A DNA stretch of 64,000 bases. Source: Streptomyces sp. NBC_00690. GTDB lineage: Bacteria; Actinomycetota; Actinomycetes; Streptomycetales; Streptomycetaceae. The translations under genes and the position numbers were made by a program. The DNA is taken from contig NZ_CP109009.1 of the NCBI RefSeq assembly GCF_036226685.1, positions 6,599,501 through 6,663,500 on the forward strand, in the 5' to 3' direction. The notes under the pieces were generated by a model that searched no databases, had not been told where the DNA came from, and saw nothing but the letters and a program-made list of their open reading frames with translations. Position 1 is the stretch's first letter, and each line of letters begins with the position of its first letter. Below, piece after piece: positions 1 to 7,377 of the stretch.

Positions 1-169
1 CCTCGGCGACGATCAGGCCCGCGCTCGCGCGCTGCGCGTAGTAGGTCGCCATCTCAGGGGTGGGGGTAGCGCCGGGGCCGTACGCGCGGCTGCGGGTCAT
101 GGGGGCCATCGCGATGCGGTTGGCCAGGCGCTTGCCGGCCAGGTCGATAGGGTCGAACGCGGTAGTCAT
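1..169 (-). CDS. Old yellow enzyme-type alkene reductase, 5' part only
   Basis: This is the amino-terminal 56 residues of a protein that runs off the left edge. The reading begins MTTAFDPIDLAGK, and the segment RIAMAPMTRSRA is the typical N-terminal FMN-binding strand of the old yellow enzyme (NADH:flavin oxidoreductase/NADPH alkene reductase) TIM-barrel family. Members reduce activated C=C bonds using FMN and NAD(P)H. The ATG at 167-169 has only a weak Shine-Dalgarno. It is divergent from the marR gene, with about 320 bases between them that hold two copies of a candidate MarR site, so control by that regulator is likely. Most of the protein, including catalytic residues, lies outside the window. 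Confidence 0.8.
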   Translation of the reverse strand, partial: MTTAFDPIDLAGKRLANRIAMAPMTRSRAYGPGATPTPEMATYYAQRASAGLIVAE

Positions 170-305
170 GTCATCGCTTTCGTGGGAAGTTGGTGCCGTC
201 CAGAGCAGACGGTGGGCCGTTGGCAGCGGGCGTTGAACGGCGGTACAACGCGTGTGAGTGCTCCGCCGGGAGGCTCCGCGAGGGCGGCACGCCGACTCAA
301 CCAAC

Positions 306-330
306 ATAACTTGGCCGGGCAGGTAAATAT
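306..330 (+). promoter_or_regulatory. Candidate MarR operator, copy 1
   Basis: The 3' 11 bases are CAGGTAAATAT (320-330). The whole 25-base window matches the copy at 12486-12510 at 19 of 25 positions and the reverse complement of 448-472 at 17 of 25. It lies in the 170-488 intergenic region between the divergent old-yellow-enzyme and marR genes. No other feature is seen in that interval. Assignment to MarR is inferred from position. Confidence 0.5.
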
Positions 331-447
331 CGCGATTCTGTGTTGAGTGGCGCCCTGATGGCCAATACGGCTGGAAAGCGGGGGCTCATCTGCCCGCGTG
401 GCTGCCCTCTTTCGGTGCAGTTTGCCGAGTTGATGTAGTGGTGTGGG

Positions 448-472
448 ATATTTACCTGTCCGAGCGGTAAAT
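448..472 (-). promoter_or_regulatory. Candidate MarR operator, copy 2 (dyad)
   Basis: ATTTACC (450-456) and GGTAAAT (466-472) form a perfect 7-bp inverted repeat with a 9-base spacer, and the left arm extends to the shared ATATTTACCTG. The right arm covers the first possible marR start at 471, which favours the second ATG at 489 as the real start. A repressor bound here would block marR transcription or initiation, as is common for MarR autoregulation. Confidence 0.6.
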
Positions 473-488
473 GAAAGGTTCTTCGATC

Positions 489-1010
489 ATGACGGGGTCG
501 ACATCTCGGGCCGAGGGCCAGGCGCCCGAGCCGGCGGGGGGCGGTGCCGAGACGGTGTCGCTGCCTGAGTCCGCGCTCGGGGGGCCGATCAGCCATGCGA
601 TCTTCCGGGTGGCGCGGCTGCATCGCATGATCGCCGGACAACTCCTGCGCCGGGTCGGACTCCATCCGGGCCAGGAGCTGGTGATGATGCATCTGTGGGA
701 ACGGGGACCGCAGCGTCAGATCGACCTGATCCGTCTGCTGGACTCCGACGCAGCCACCATGACCCGCACCGTGCGGCGCCTGGAACAGGCCGGTTTCATC
801 CGACGCCGCCCCTCGGAAACCGACAAACGGGCAGTCATCGTGGAATCGACGGCGGCCAGCCGTGCGCTACAGCGGGAGGTCGAGCAGGTCTGGGCCGAAC
901 TCGAAAAGATCACCGCGGGTGATTTCACGGCGGAGCAGGAGACGGCGGCCCTGGCCACGATGGAAGCGCTGGAGCGGCACCTCAGCCTCTGGTCGTCGGC
1001 TGAGCGCTGA
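489..1010 (+). CDS. MarR-family transcriptional regulator
   Basis: A winged-helix regulator of about 173 residues. The central part runs through helix-rich dimerisation sequence (HAIFRVARLHRMIAGQLL), then the recognition region LIRLLDSDAATMTRTVRRLE and the wing GFIRRRPSETDKRAVIVE, the standard MarR layout. Family members usually repress nearby genes and are released by phenolic or aromatic ligands. An in-frame ATG at 471 would add six residues but lies inside the inverted repeat. The ATG at 489 has AAAGG about 11 bases upstream, so it is preferred. Neighbours are a divergent old yellow enzyme and, downstream on the other strand, an LLM oxidoreductase. A third copy of its candidate site precedes the SDR operon near 12.5 kb. 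Confidence 0.85.
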   Translation: MTGSTSRAEGQAPEPAGGGAETVSLPESALGGPISHAIFRVARLHRMIAGQLLRRVGLHPGQELVMMHLWERGPQRQIDLIRLLDSDAATMTRTVRRLEQAGFIRRRPSETDKRAVIVESTAASRALQREVEQVWAELEKITAGDFTAEQETAALATMEALERHLSLWSSAER

Positions 1011-1258
1011 TGGACACGGCCGGCACTGCTCGCCAGGCGCCGGGGTCCGTCACCGTACGGCGGTCTCCCGGGGCCGTTCCGTCACGAGCGGGATGCGACG
1101 GGGGAGCCTGCGATGAACCGGGTCCGAGGTGATCGGGTAGGCGCTGATTTCCTACTGGTCCGCGGCAGGGTGCCCCTCGGCCGAGGGCCATCAGCTCCGT
1201 ACCGGCTGGCAGGGATCGATCCCAGGCCGGCGGAGGCTGCCCGGACAGGTGATGCGGC

Positions 1259-2161
1259 TCAGGTGGACGCGGCTCGGTAGCGGGCGACTTCCTCGCGGAC
1301 GGCGGGGACGACTTCGGCGGCCCAGCGCTGATGCTGGCGCTCATCGTCGGACTCGGCGCCGAAGATGAAGGTGTCCATGCCGTAGTCCACGATCAGGGCC
1401 ATGATCTGTTCGACCCACATCTGGGGCGGTCCCACCAGGAACCCGCCGGTCTGGCCGTCCGTGATGGCGCCGAAGACGTTGTAGAGGCGGCGGATGTCCC
1501 GCGGATCCCGGCCCGCCGCGGCGGCTCCGTCGTCGATGCGGCGTTGCATGTCCGGCAGTTTCGGGGGCGGTACATAGCTGACGGAGGGACACCAGCCGTC
1601 CGCCTTGCGGCCCAGCACATCGAGCAGACGCGGCCCCATCACGCCGAGCCAGATGCCCATGTCGTGCGCGGGGCGGGGCCCGGGGTGCGCACCGGTGAGT
1701 TGGTAGTGCTCGCCGTCGTAGCGCACCGCGCGCTCACCGGACCACATGAGGCGGATGACGTCGATGGCCTCATCCAGTGCGCCCGCGGCCTCGCCGGGTG
1801 TCCGGGCGGGCCCGCCCATGGCTGCCATCGCCTCCCAGAAGGCGCCTGCTCCGAGCCCCAGTTCGAACCGGCCGCCGGAGAGGATGTCGAGGCTGGCCGC
1901 GGATTTCGCCATGACCGATGGGAGTCGCAGGGGGAGGTTGGCGACGTCCGGGAACACTCGTACGCGCTCGGTGCGGGCGAGCAGTACGGCCATCAGCGCC
2001 CAGGTGTCCACGAAACGGCTCTGGTACGGATGGTCCTGGACGCCCACCAGGTCCAGACCCTCCCGGTCGGCGAGCTGGGCGAGGGCGATCACGTGTTCGG
2101 TCCGCGCGGCGTCGGGGGTGGGGAAGATCCCGAACTCCACTGGACGTCCATAGTCCGACAT
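1259..2161 (-). CDS. LLM-class flavin-dependent oxidoreductase
   Basis: A luciferase-like TIM-barrel protein of about 300 residues. It begins MSDYGRPVEFGIFPTPDA and contains LADREGLDLVGVQDHPYQ (substrate and flavin-site region), FPDVANLPLRLPSVMAKSAASLD and GGRFELGLGAGAFW, the usual F420/FMN LLM signature. It could use FMNH2 or F420H2, which cannot be told from the sequence. The open frame extends 39 codons upstream to 2278, but that extension lacks family similarity and would run up against the divergent gene at 2296. The ATG at 2161, or the in-frame one at 2173, fits the family N-terminus. It faces the marR gene tail-to-tail across 248 bases with no recognised feature. Confidence 0.8.
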   Translation of the reverse strand: MSDYGRPVEFGIFPTPDAARTEHVIALAQLADREGLDLVGVQDHPYQSRFVDTWALMAVLLARTERVRVFPDVANLPLRLPSVMAKSAASLDILSGGRFELGLGAGAFWEAMAAMGGPARTPGEAAGALDEAIDVIRLMWSGERAVRYDGEHYQLTGAHPGPRPAHDMGIWLGVMGPRLLDVLGRKADGWCPSVSYVPPPKLPDMQRRIDDGAAAAGRDPRDIRRLYNVFGAITDGQTGGFLVGPPQMWVEQIMALIVDYGMDTFIFGAESDDERQHQRWAAEVVPAVREEVARYRAAST

Positions 2162-2295
2162 GGTCCACAACATAACCCCGAGCGACTTGCCCCGCACGCG
2201 GACGGTATGCGCCGGCGCGCGGACACCGGAGCGGCGCCATACCCTGCCGACATAAGCCGCAAAATGCCCCATCATCATGAAGAGAGGCCCTGGTC

Positions 2296-2643
2296 ATGAG
2301 CCATGTCGTGGAGATCACGAGAGTTGCCGTCAAACCCGGGGAGGAAGACGCCCTGCTGGCCGACCGTCCGGCGATGGTGAAGGCGTTCGCCCGCGACCGT
2401 TCCGGCTTCCGGGGCGCGTACCTCGCCCGGCTCGACGGCGGCGACTGGCTGGACCTCGTCCTGTGGAACAGCCCCGAAGACGCCGACGCCTCCCATGAGA
2501 AGGGCCCCAACCTTCCCGAGATCGGCGCGTTCTTCAGTCATATCGCCGAACTGAAGAGCATGGAACACGCAACCGTCGTCCACGTCCCCGGCGTCGAGCA
2601 CCTCGAACCCGGCCAGGCCCCCGGCATCGGGTCCGACGACTGA
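2296..2643 (+). CDS. Small antibiotic-biosynthesis-monooxygenase-like (ABM) protein
   Basis: A 115-residue protein beginning MSHVVEITRVAVKPGEED, followed by FRGAYLARLDGGDWLDLVLWNSPEDAD. This alternation of beta strands and helices fits the dimeric alpha/beta-barrel (ABM) fold. Such proteins are cofactor-free monooxygenases, heme-binding proteins or small-ligand enzymes, and the exact activity is unknown here. GAGAGG lies upstream of the ATG at a good distance. It is divergent from the LLM oxidoreductase with a short shared promoter region. The last 20 residues are Pro/Gly-rich and probably disordered. Confidence 0.65.
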   Translation: MSHVVEITRVAVKPGEEDALLADRPAMVKAFARDRSGFRGAYLARLDGGDWLDLVLWNSPEDADASHEKGPNLPEIGAFFSHIAELKSMEHATVVHVPGVEHLEPGQAPGIGSDD

Positions 2644-2935
2644 AGTCGGGTAGGGAGCTGGACCCCGTGCCGCCCTGTGGCACGGCAGGCGATGAGGTGG
2701 TCGAGAAACATCAGCCCGTTGCTGCTTCCGCAGGGGCGACCCACCGCCGCACCGGCCAGCCACTCATGTCCGTCGAGGCAGCGGACACAGTGCGGGGCGA
2801 TGCTCACCGGTCGCCCCGCTCGGGACGAGAACACGCCGTACGGTCCGTATAGGTGGAGGCGTTCCGGCTGCGCTGGCTGACGCGCCCGGTCACGCAGTGC
2901 GTGGCATGGTCGCCCCACAGTTGAAATGGGCAGAC

Positions 2936-5353
2936 ATGACCCAAGACGAGCATTCCGAGAGCACGCCCGAGCGTCCTGGCCCGCCGTACGTCGCGGTCGT
3001 CACCGCCGATGAACGGGACATCGTCACGGGGTGGGACGAGGGCGCGCGACTGCTGCTCGGGCACCTGCCAGGCGAGGCCCTGGGACGGGCCGTTTCGGAT
3101 CTGTTGGGAGACCAGGTCGCCGATGCGGCCGAGGCCGGGCTCCGTGAGGGCAACTCCTGGAGTGGGACAGCTGAGCTGCTCCACCGCGACGGTACGGTCC
3201 TGAAGATCCTGGTGCGCGCCATGCGTGAGGTGAGCGGCCCGCAGAGAACCCATTGGCTGCTGACACCCGTAGGGAAGGAGCGTCGCCCCGGCGGGCTGCC
3301 TCACGAGGACCGCACGGTCGCCGAGTGGGCGTTCATCCAGTCTCCTTGCGTGGGGGTGGTCTTCGACAGTGATCTGTTGGCGGTGCGCGCCAATACCGGT
3401 CTGGAGAGCGCGGCAGCCCTCACCGAGGACCAGGTCCGAGGTCTGCGCCCCTACCAGGTGGTGTTGGCTCCCGGCGCGGTGGAGATCGAGCGTGCCATGC
3501 GAGAAGTCCTCGAATCGGGCGAGAGGCGGGACATCGAGACGTATGTGAGGGTGCCGGGTGAGAGCCGCGAGCACGCCTGGTCGATGTCGCTCGCACCGAT
3601 GAGAGATCCGGCGGGAGTAGTGCGCGGTGTCTGCCTGACCGCCCACGACAGGACCGAGCACCACCGGGCCCGCCAGCGACTGCTGCTGGTCAATGAGGCC
3701 GGCAATCGGATCGGCAGCACCCTCGACATCACCCGTACCGCGCAGGAACTGGCCGATGTGGCCGTGCCCGCGTTCGCCGACTATGCGGCCGTGGATCTGC
3801 TGGCCTTCATCCAGCACGGCGACGAACCGCAGTCCGACCCGCTGACCGGGCCGGTCACCCTGCACCAGGCCGCCTCCCGGGCCGCCGACACCATTCCGGA
3901 GGCCGTCACCGTCGCGAACGAGTACATCACCGGCGCCGGACCGTCGCCGATCACCGAGTGTCTGACCAGCGGCCGGACGGGAGTGTTCGGCACGGATGAC
4001 GCCGCGTACGCCCGCTGGAACGCCCAGAGCCCCGAGTGGGTCGCCCGGGTCCGTCCCATCGGAGCGCATTCGGTGATGGTTGTGCCGCTCCGTGCCCGCG
4101 GGGTCACCCTGGGGATCGCGATCTTCGCCCGGCGAGGGCAGCCCGAGCCCTTCGCCCCCGACGATGTCCTCCTCGCAGAGGAGATCACCGCCCGGGCGGC
4201 GGTGTGCATCGACAACGCCCGCCGTTATGCCCACGAACGCCGCACCGCCGTGACGCTCCAGCGCAGTCTGCTGCCGCGCTCACTACCCGACCAAGCGGCG
4301 CTTGAGGTCGCTGCCCGGTATCTGCCCGCAGGGGGACGGGCCGGGGTGGGCGGCGACTGGTTCGATGTGATCCCGCTCTCCGGGGCACGGGTGGCACTGG
4401 TGGCCGGTGATGTCGTCGGCCACGGCATCCAGGCCGCCGCCACCATGGGCCGCCTGCGCAGCGCAGTGCGCACACTGGCTGACATCGATCTGCCGCCCGA
4501 CGAACTGCTCACGCATTTCGACGATGTGGTGCTCCGGCTCGCCGCAGAGGTCGGCACGGAACGGGGCGTCGAACACGGGGATGTCGGTGCCACCTGCCTC
4601 TACGCCGTCTACGACCCGGTATCACTCCGCTGCTCCCTGGCCAGCGCCGGTCATCCCCCACCCGTCGTGGTCTATCCGGACGGCACCGCCGAGATCCTCG
4701 ACATGCCGGTCGGACCGCCTCTGGGCCTGGGCGGTCTGCCCTTCGAGACCGCCGAGGTCACCTTGCCGGAGGGGAGCATCCTCGCGCTGTACACCGACGG
4801 GCTGATCGAGGCTCGGGGCCGCGACCTCGATGTCGGACTCGACGCCCTGCGCCGGATGCTCACCCAGTCCGCTCGCTCGCTGGAGGACCTCTGTGACGGA
4901 GTCATCGCGGAGCTGCTGCCCACCTCGCCCGAGGACGACATGGTGCTGCTCGCCGCCCGCACCCGTTCCCTCGGCGAGCGTCAGGTGGCCACCTGGGAGC
5001 TGGAGGCCGACCCGGCCATGGTCGCACGGGCCCGGGCGGAGGTCTCGGACCTGCTGTCCGCCTGGGGCCTGGAGGAGTTGGGCTTCACTGCCGAGCTGGT
5101 GGTCAGCGAGCTAGTCACCAACGCGATCCGTTACGGGAACCCGCCGATCCAGCTTCGACTGATCCGTGACCGCCAGCTGATCTGTGAAGTGTCGGACGCC
5201 AGCAACACCTCTCCCCATCTGCGGCGCGCCCGGGTCTACGACGAAGGCGGCCGGGGGCTGCTGCTCGTCGCTCAGCTCACCCAGCGCTGGGGCACCCGCT
5301 ACACCTCTGACGGCAAGACCATCTGGGCCGACATTTCCCTGGACACCGCCTGA
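2936..5353 (+). CDS. PAS-GAF-PP2C-HATPase signalling phosphatase (RsbU/SpoIIE type)
   Basis: A large cytosolic regulator of about 805 residues. The N-terminal third has two PAS-like segments (roughly 15-110 and 125-240). A GAF domain follows (about 270-430). A SpoIIE/PP2C phosphatase domain then starts near VGGDWFDV (around 470) and contains GDVVGHGIQAA and LYTDGLIEAR. The C-terminus is an RsbW-like ATPase, with N-box ELVVSELVTNAIRYGN (around 724) and G-box DEGGRGLLL. Such fusions control anti-anti-sigma/anti-sigma switches in Streptomyces. No sigma factor or anti-sigma antagonist lies nearby. A GTG at 2897 would add 13 residues; neither start has a strong Shine-Dalgarno. The 292 bases upstream hold nothing recognisable. 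Confidence 0.85.
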   Translation: MTQDEHSESTPERPGPPYVAVVTADERDIVTGWDEGARLLLGHLPGEALGRAVSDLLGDQVADAAEAGLREGNSWSGTAELLHRDGTVLKILVRAMREVSGPQRTHWLLTPVGKERRPGGLPHEDRTVAEWAFIQSPCVGVVFDSDLLAVRANTGLESAAALTEDQVRGLRPYQVVLAPGAVEIERAMREVLESGERRDIETYVRVPGESREHAWSMSLAPMRDPAGVVRGVCLTAHDRTEHHRARQRLLLVNEAGNRIGSTLDITRTAQELADVAVPAFADYAAVDLLAFIQHGDEPQSDPLTGPVTLHQAASRAADTIPEAVTVANEYITGAGPSPITECLTSGRTGVFGTDDAAYARWNAQSPEWVARVRPIGAHSVMVVPLRARGVTLGIAIFARRGQPEPFAPDDVLLAEEITARAAVCIDNARRYAHERRTAVTLQRSLLPRSLPDQAALEVAARYLPAGGRAGVGGDWFDVIPLSGARVALVAGDVVGHGIQAAATMGRLRSAVRTLADIDLPPDELLTHFDDVVLRLAAEVGTERGVEHGDVGATCLYAVYDPVSLRCSLASAGHPPPVVVYPDGTAEILDMPVGPPLGLGGLPFETAEVTLPEGSILALYTDGLIEARGRDLDVGLDALRRMLTQSARSLEDLCDGVIAELLPTSPEDDMVLLAARTRSLGERQVATWELEADPAMVARARAEVSDLLSAWGLEELGFTAELVVSELVTNAIRYGNPPIQLRLIRDRQLICEVSDASNTSPHLRRARVYDEGGRGLLLVAQLTQRWGTRYTSDGKTIWADISLDTA

Positions 5354-5470
5354 CCACAACACCTGGCTGCCGCTTTTCCCGGGCGAGCTGTGGGTCGCCG
5401 CCCTGTCCGGTTGGTCGGCCGGATACGGCCGTGCGGATTCCGCTGCTGGGTGTCGCCAGCGTGAGGTGCT

Positions 5471-5983
5471 TCAGACGCGCGCTGTGGCAGCCCCGGTTTC
5501 CGCGTGCTCCTCGGTGATCGGGCCGCAGGTCAGGAAGGTTCGGTCGTGGTAGACCAGCGGTGGCCGGCGGTTGTATTCCACGTGCTCGACGAGGCCGAGG
5601 ACGATCACATGGTCGCCGCCGTCCAGGTAGCTCTCCGCGGTGCAGACCAGCCAGCCGGCGGTGTCCGGCAGCCGGGGGACGCCTTGGTCAGAGGTCCAGG
5701 AGAGGTCCGCGAACTTGTCGGGCCCCTTGCGGGCGAACCTGGTGGCTATGGCCTGCTGGTCGCTCGCCAGCAGGTTGACTCCGAAGTGGTTCGTCGCCCG
5801 CAGCATGGCGAGCAGGTCCGAGCCGCGATCCAGTGCGATGGAGACCATCGGGGGGTCGAGGGACAGCGAGCTGAAGGCGCTGATGGTGGTGCCGTGGGCC
5901 CGGTCGTCCGCGGTGGCGGTCACGACCACGACAGGGGCCGCGACCCAGGACATCGCCGTTCGGAACTCAGCTGAGTCGATCAT
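5471..5983 (-). CDS. Flavin reductase (HpaC/DIM6-type)
   Basis: A 170-residue flavin reductase domain protein. MSWVAAPVVVVTATADD, HGTTISAFSSLSLDPPMVSIALD and HFGVNLLASDQQ are the conserved FMN-binding segments of the two-component monooxygenase reductases. It would supply reduced FMN or FAD to a separate oxygenase. The obvious partner is the LLM monooxygenase at 9158. The start ATG (5981-5983) is fixed by GGAGGAG immediately upstream, although the frame stays open to 6280. It is divergent from the GntR gene, and the shared intergenic region holds two copies of a CTGTCGACAG palindrome, so co-regulation is likely. Confidence 0.9.
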   Translation of the reverse strand: MIDSAEFRTAMSWVAAPVVVVTATADDRAHGTTISAFSSLSLDPPMVSIALDRGSDLLAMLRATNHFGVNLLASDQQAIATRFARKGPDKFADLSWTSDQGVPRLPDTAGWLVCTAESYLDGGDHVIVLGLVEHVEYNRRPPLVYHDRTFLTCGPITEEHAETGAATARV

Positions 5984-6040
5984 GGGGACTCCTCCTGCAT
6001 CAGGACGCACACCGTCGAGGGAAACAGCGGTCGCGCCGAT

Positions 6041-6054
6041 TTCTGTCGACAGAA
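6041..6054. promoter_or_regulatory. Candidate GntR operator 1
   Basis: A perfect 14-bp palindrome, TTCTGTCGACAGAA, in the divergent promoter between the flavin reductase and gntR. The GT-N2-AC core is typical of FCD-subfamily GntR sites. A second copy lies at 6130-6143. Confidence 0.6.
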
Positions 6055-6129
6055 TGAGCTGGAGGGCGGTGTTAACGCAAGGGCAATCTGTGCAAAATCT
6101 GCCGATGGTTTCCTCTTGACGGTTTGGGC

Positions 6130-6143
6130 TTCTGTCGACAGTC
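6130..6143. promoter_or_regulatory. Candidate GntR operator 2
   Basis: TTCTGTCGACAGTC repeats 12 of the 14 bases of the palindrome at 6041-6054, with the inner 10-bp palindrome CTGTCGACAG intact. It lies 89 bases from copy 1 and 34 bases before the gntR start, where it could block transcription of the gntR operon. Confidence 0.6.
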
Positions 6144-6176
6144 TTCGGTTTAGACGTTGTCGTCCAATCGATCGGG

Positions 6177-6929
6177 GTGCCGGATTCCATGGCTGACCGA
6201 GTAGTGCAGTCAGCGATCGTCGAGGCGGGGCCGGTGAGCGGCAAGGCCGCTGTGGAACTGGTCCACGATCTGCTGCGCAAGCAGATCCTGGAGGGCCAGC
6301 TCGCACCTGGAGTGGTGGTGTCGCAGGCTCAGTTGGCGCGTGATCTCGGAGTCAGCAGGTCTCCCGTGCGGGAGGCGTGCCGGCTGCTGGAAAGCGAGGG
6401 TCTGGTCGACGCCCGGCACAACCACCGGGTTCAGGTGGCCGACTTCTCGCTGGAGGACCTGGAGGAGATCTACGCCTCCCGGTTGGTCCTGGAGACACTG
6501 GCCGTCAGCCTGAAGCTGCCGAGGCTCTCACGAGACGACCTCACCGCAATGGACGAGGCGCTCGGAGGCATGCGGGTCAGCGCCGCCGAACGGGACTACG
6601 ACCGATTCACGGTCCCGCACACCCGGTTCCACACCTTCCTGGTCACCGACTTCGGCTACCGGATGTCCCGGCAGATCGGACAGTTGATCGACCACGCCCA
6701 ACGCTACCGGCGGGTCTACACCACCCAGACACCGATGGCGTGGGACGTGGTTCTGCGGCAGGACGCCCGGATTCTCGAAGCGATCCGCACCGGCGACTTC
6801 ACCGCGGCCACCGAGGAACTGGCCCGACACCTGGCCTCGACGGCACTGGCCATGATCGCCCTGATCGACCCGTCATACGACCCCCTGCTGGTGCGAGCCG
6901 CACTGAAGCAGGTGTGCAGAGATACATGA
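6177..6929 (+). CDS. GntR-family regulator, FCD (FadR) subgroup
   Basis: A repressor of about 250 residues. The N-terminal winged helix is seen as LVHDLLRKQILEGQLAPG, QLARDLGVSRSPVREACRLLESEGLV and HRVQVADFSLEDLEEIYASRL. An all-helical FCD ligand domain follows, with conserved His residues in TRFHTFLV and LARHLAST that bind a metal in this subgroup. Regulators of this type respond to organic acids or acyl ligands. The gene heads a run of four genes to 10255 and is divergent from the flavin reductase. An in-frame ATG at 6189, with GGGG about 10 bases upstream, is an equally good start. Confidence 0.88.
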   Translation: MPDSMADRVVQSAIVEAGPVSGKAAVELVHDLLRKQILEGQLAPGVVVSQAQLARDLGVSRSPVREACRLLESEGLVDARHNHRVQVADFSLEDLEEIYASRLVLETLAVSLKLPRLSRDDLTAMDEALGGMRVSAAERDYDRFTVPHTRFHTFLVTDFGYRMSRQIGQLIDHAQRYRRVYTTQTPMAWDVVLRQDARILEAIRTGDFTAATEELARHLASTALAMIALIDPSYDPLLVRAALKQVCRDT

Positions 6930-6941
6930 GAGGTGCAGCGA

Positions 6942-7373
6942 ATGGACAGCACAGTCACTTACGACCGCCCGACCGTCTCCTATGAGACGGCGAGCCGGCT
7001 GGTGGCGGCCGGGGTACGCGCCGCCGAACGACTCGGTGTGCGGGCGAGCATCGTCGTTACGGACACCGCCGGTGAACCGGTCGCGACCGCGCGTACCGAC
7101 AATGCGGGGATGCTCAGCCTGACCGTGGCCTCGGACAAGGCATGGACAGCGGCCAACGCGGGCGCCCCCACCGAAGGCGTCCACGCGTTCGTCGCCTCCG
7201 ACCCCGCCGCCCTACTTAGCATGCCGTCGGTGCCCCGGTTCACCCTCGTAGCCGGCGGCATCCCGCTGATCAGCGACGGCCGGCCGGTCGGAGCGATCGG
7301 TGTCAGCGGAGGTAGCAGCGCCCTGGACGCGCAGATCGCCCAGGAGGCGCTCACCGAGATCGGCGGGCTGTAA
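6942..7373 (+). CDS. GlcG/HbpS family heme-binding-like protein
   Basis: A 143-residue protein with VSYETASRLVAAGVRAAERLG, IVVTDTAGEPVATARTDNAG, SDKAWTAANAGAPTE and a C-terminal GGIPLISDGRPVGAIGVSGG. These are the hallmarks of the GlcG/HbpS (DUF336) family. Members bind heme or small ligands and occur often in catabolic operons without a settled role. No signal peptide is visible, so it acts in the cytosol. The ATG at 6942 is preceded by GAGAGG. An in-frame GTG at 6933 is less likely. It starts 12 bases after gntR and ends 4 bases before the hydrolase, so the three are probably translated from one message. Confidence 0.85.
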   Translation: MDSTVTYDRPTVSYETASRLVAAGVRAAERLGVRASIVVTDTAGEPVATARTDNAGMLSLTVASDKAWTAANAGAPTEGVHAFVASDPAALLSMPSVPRFTLVAGGIPLISDGRPVGAIGVSGGSSALDAQIAQEALTEIGGL

Positions 7374-7377
7374 GACC

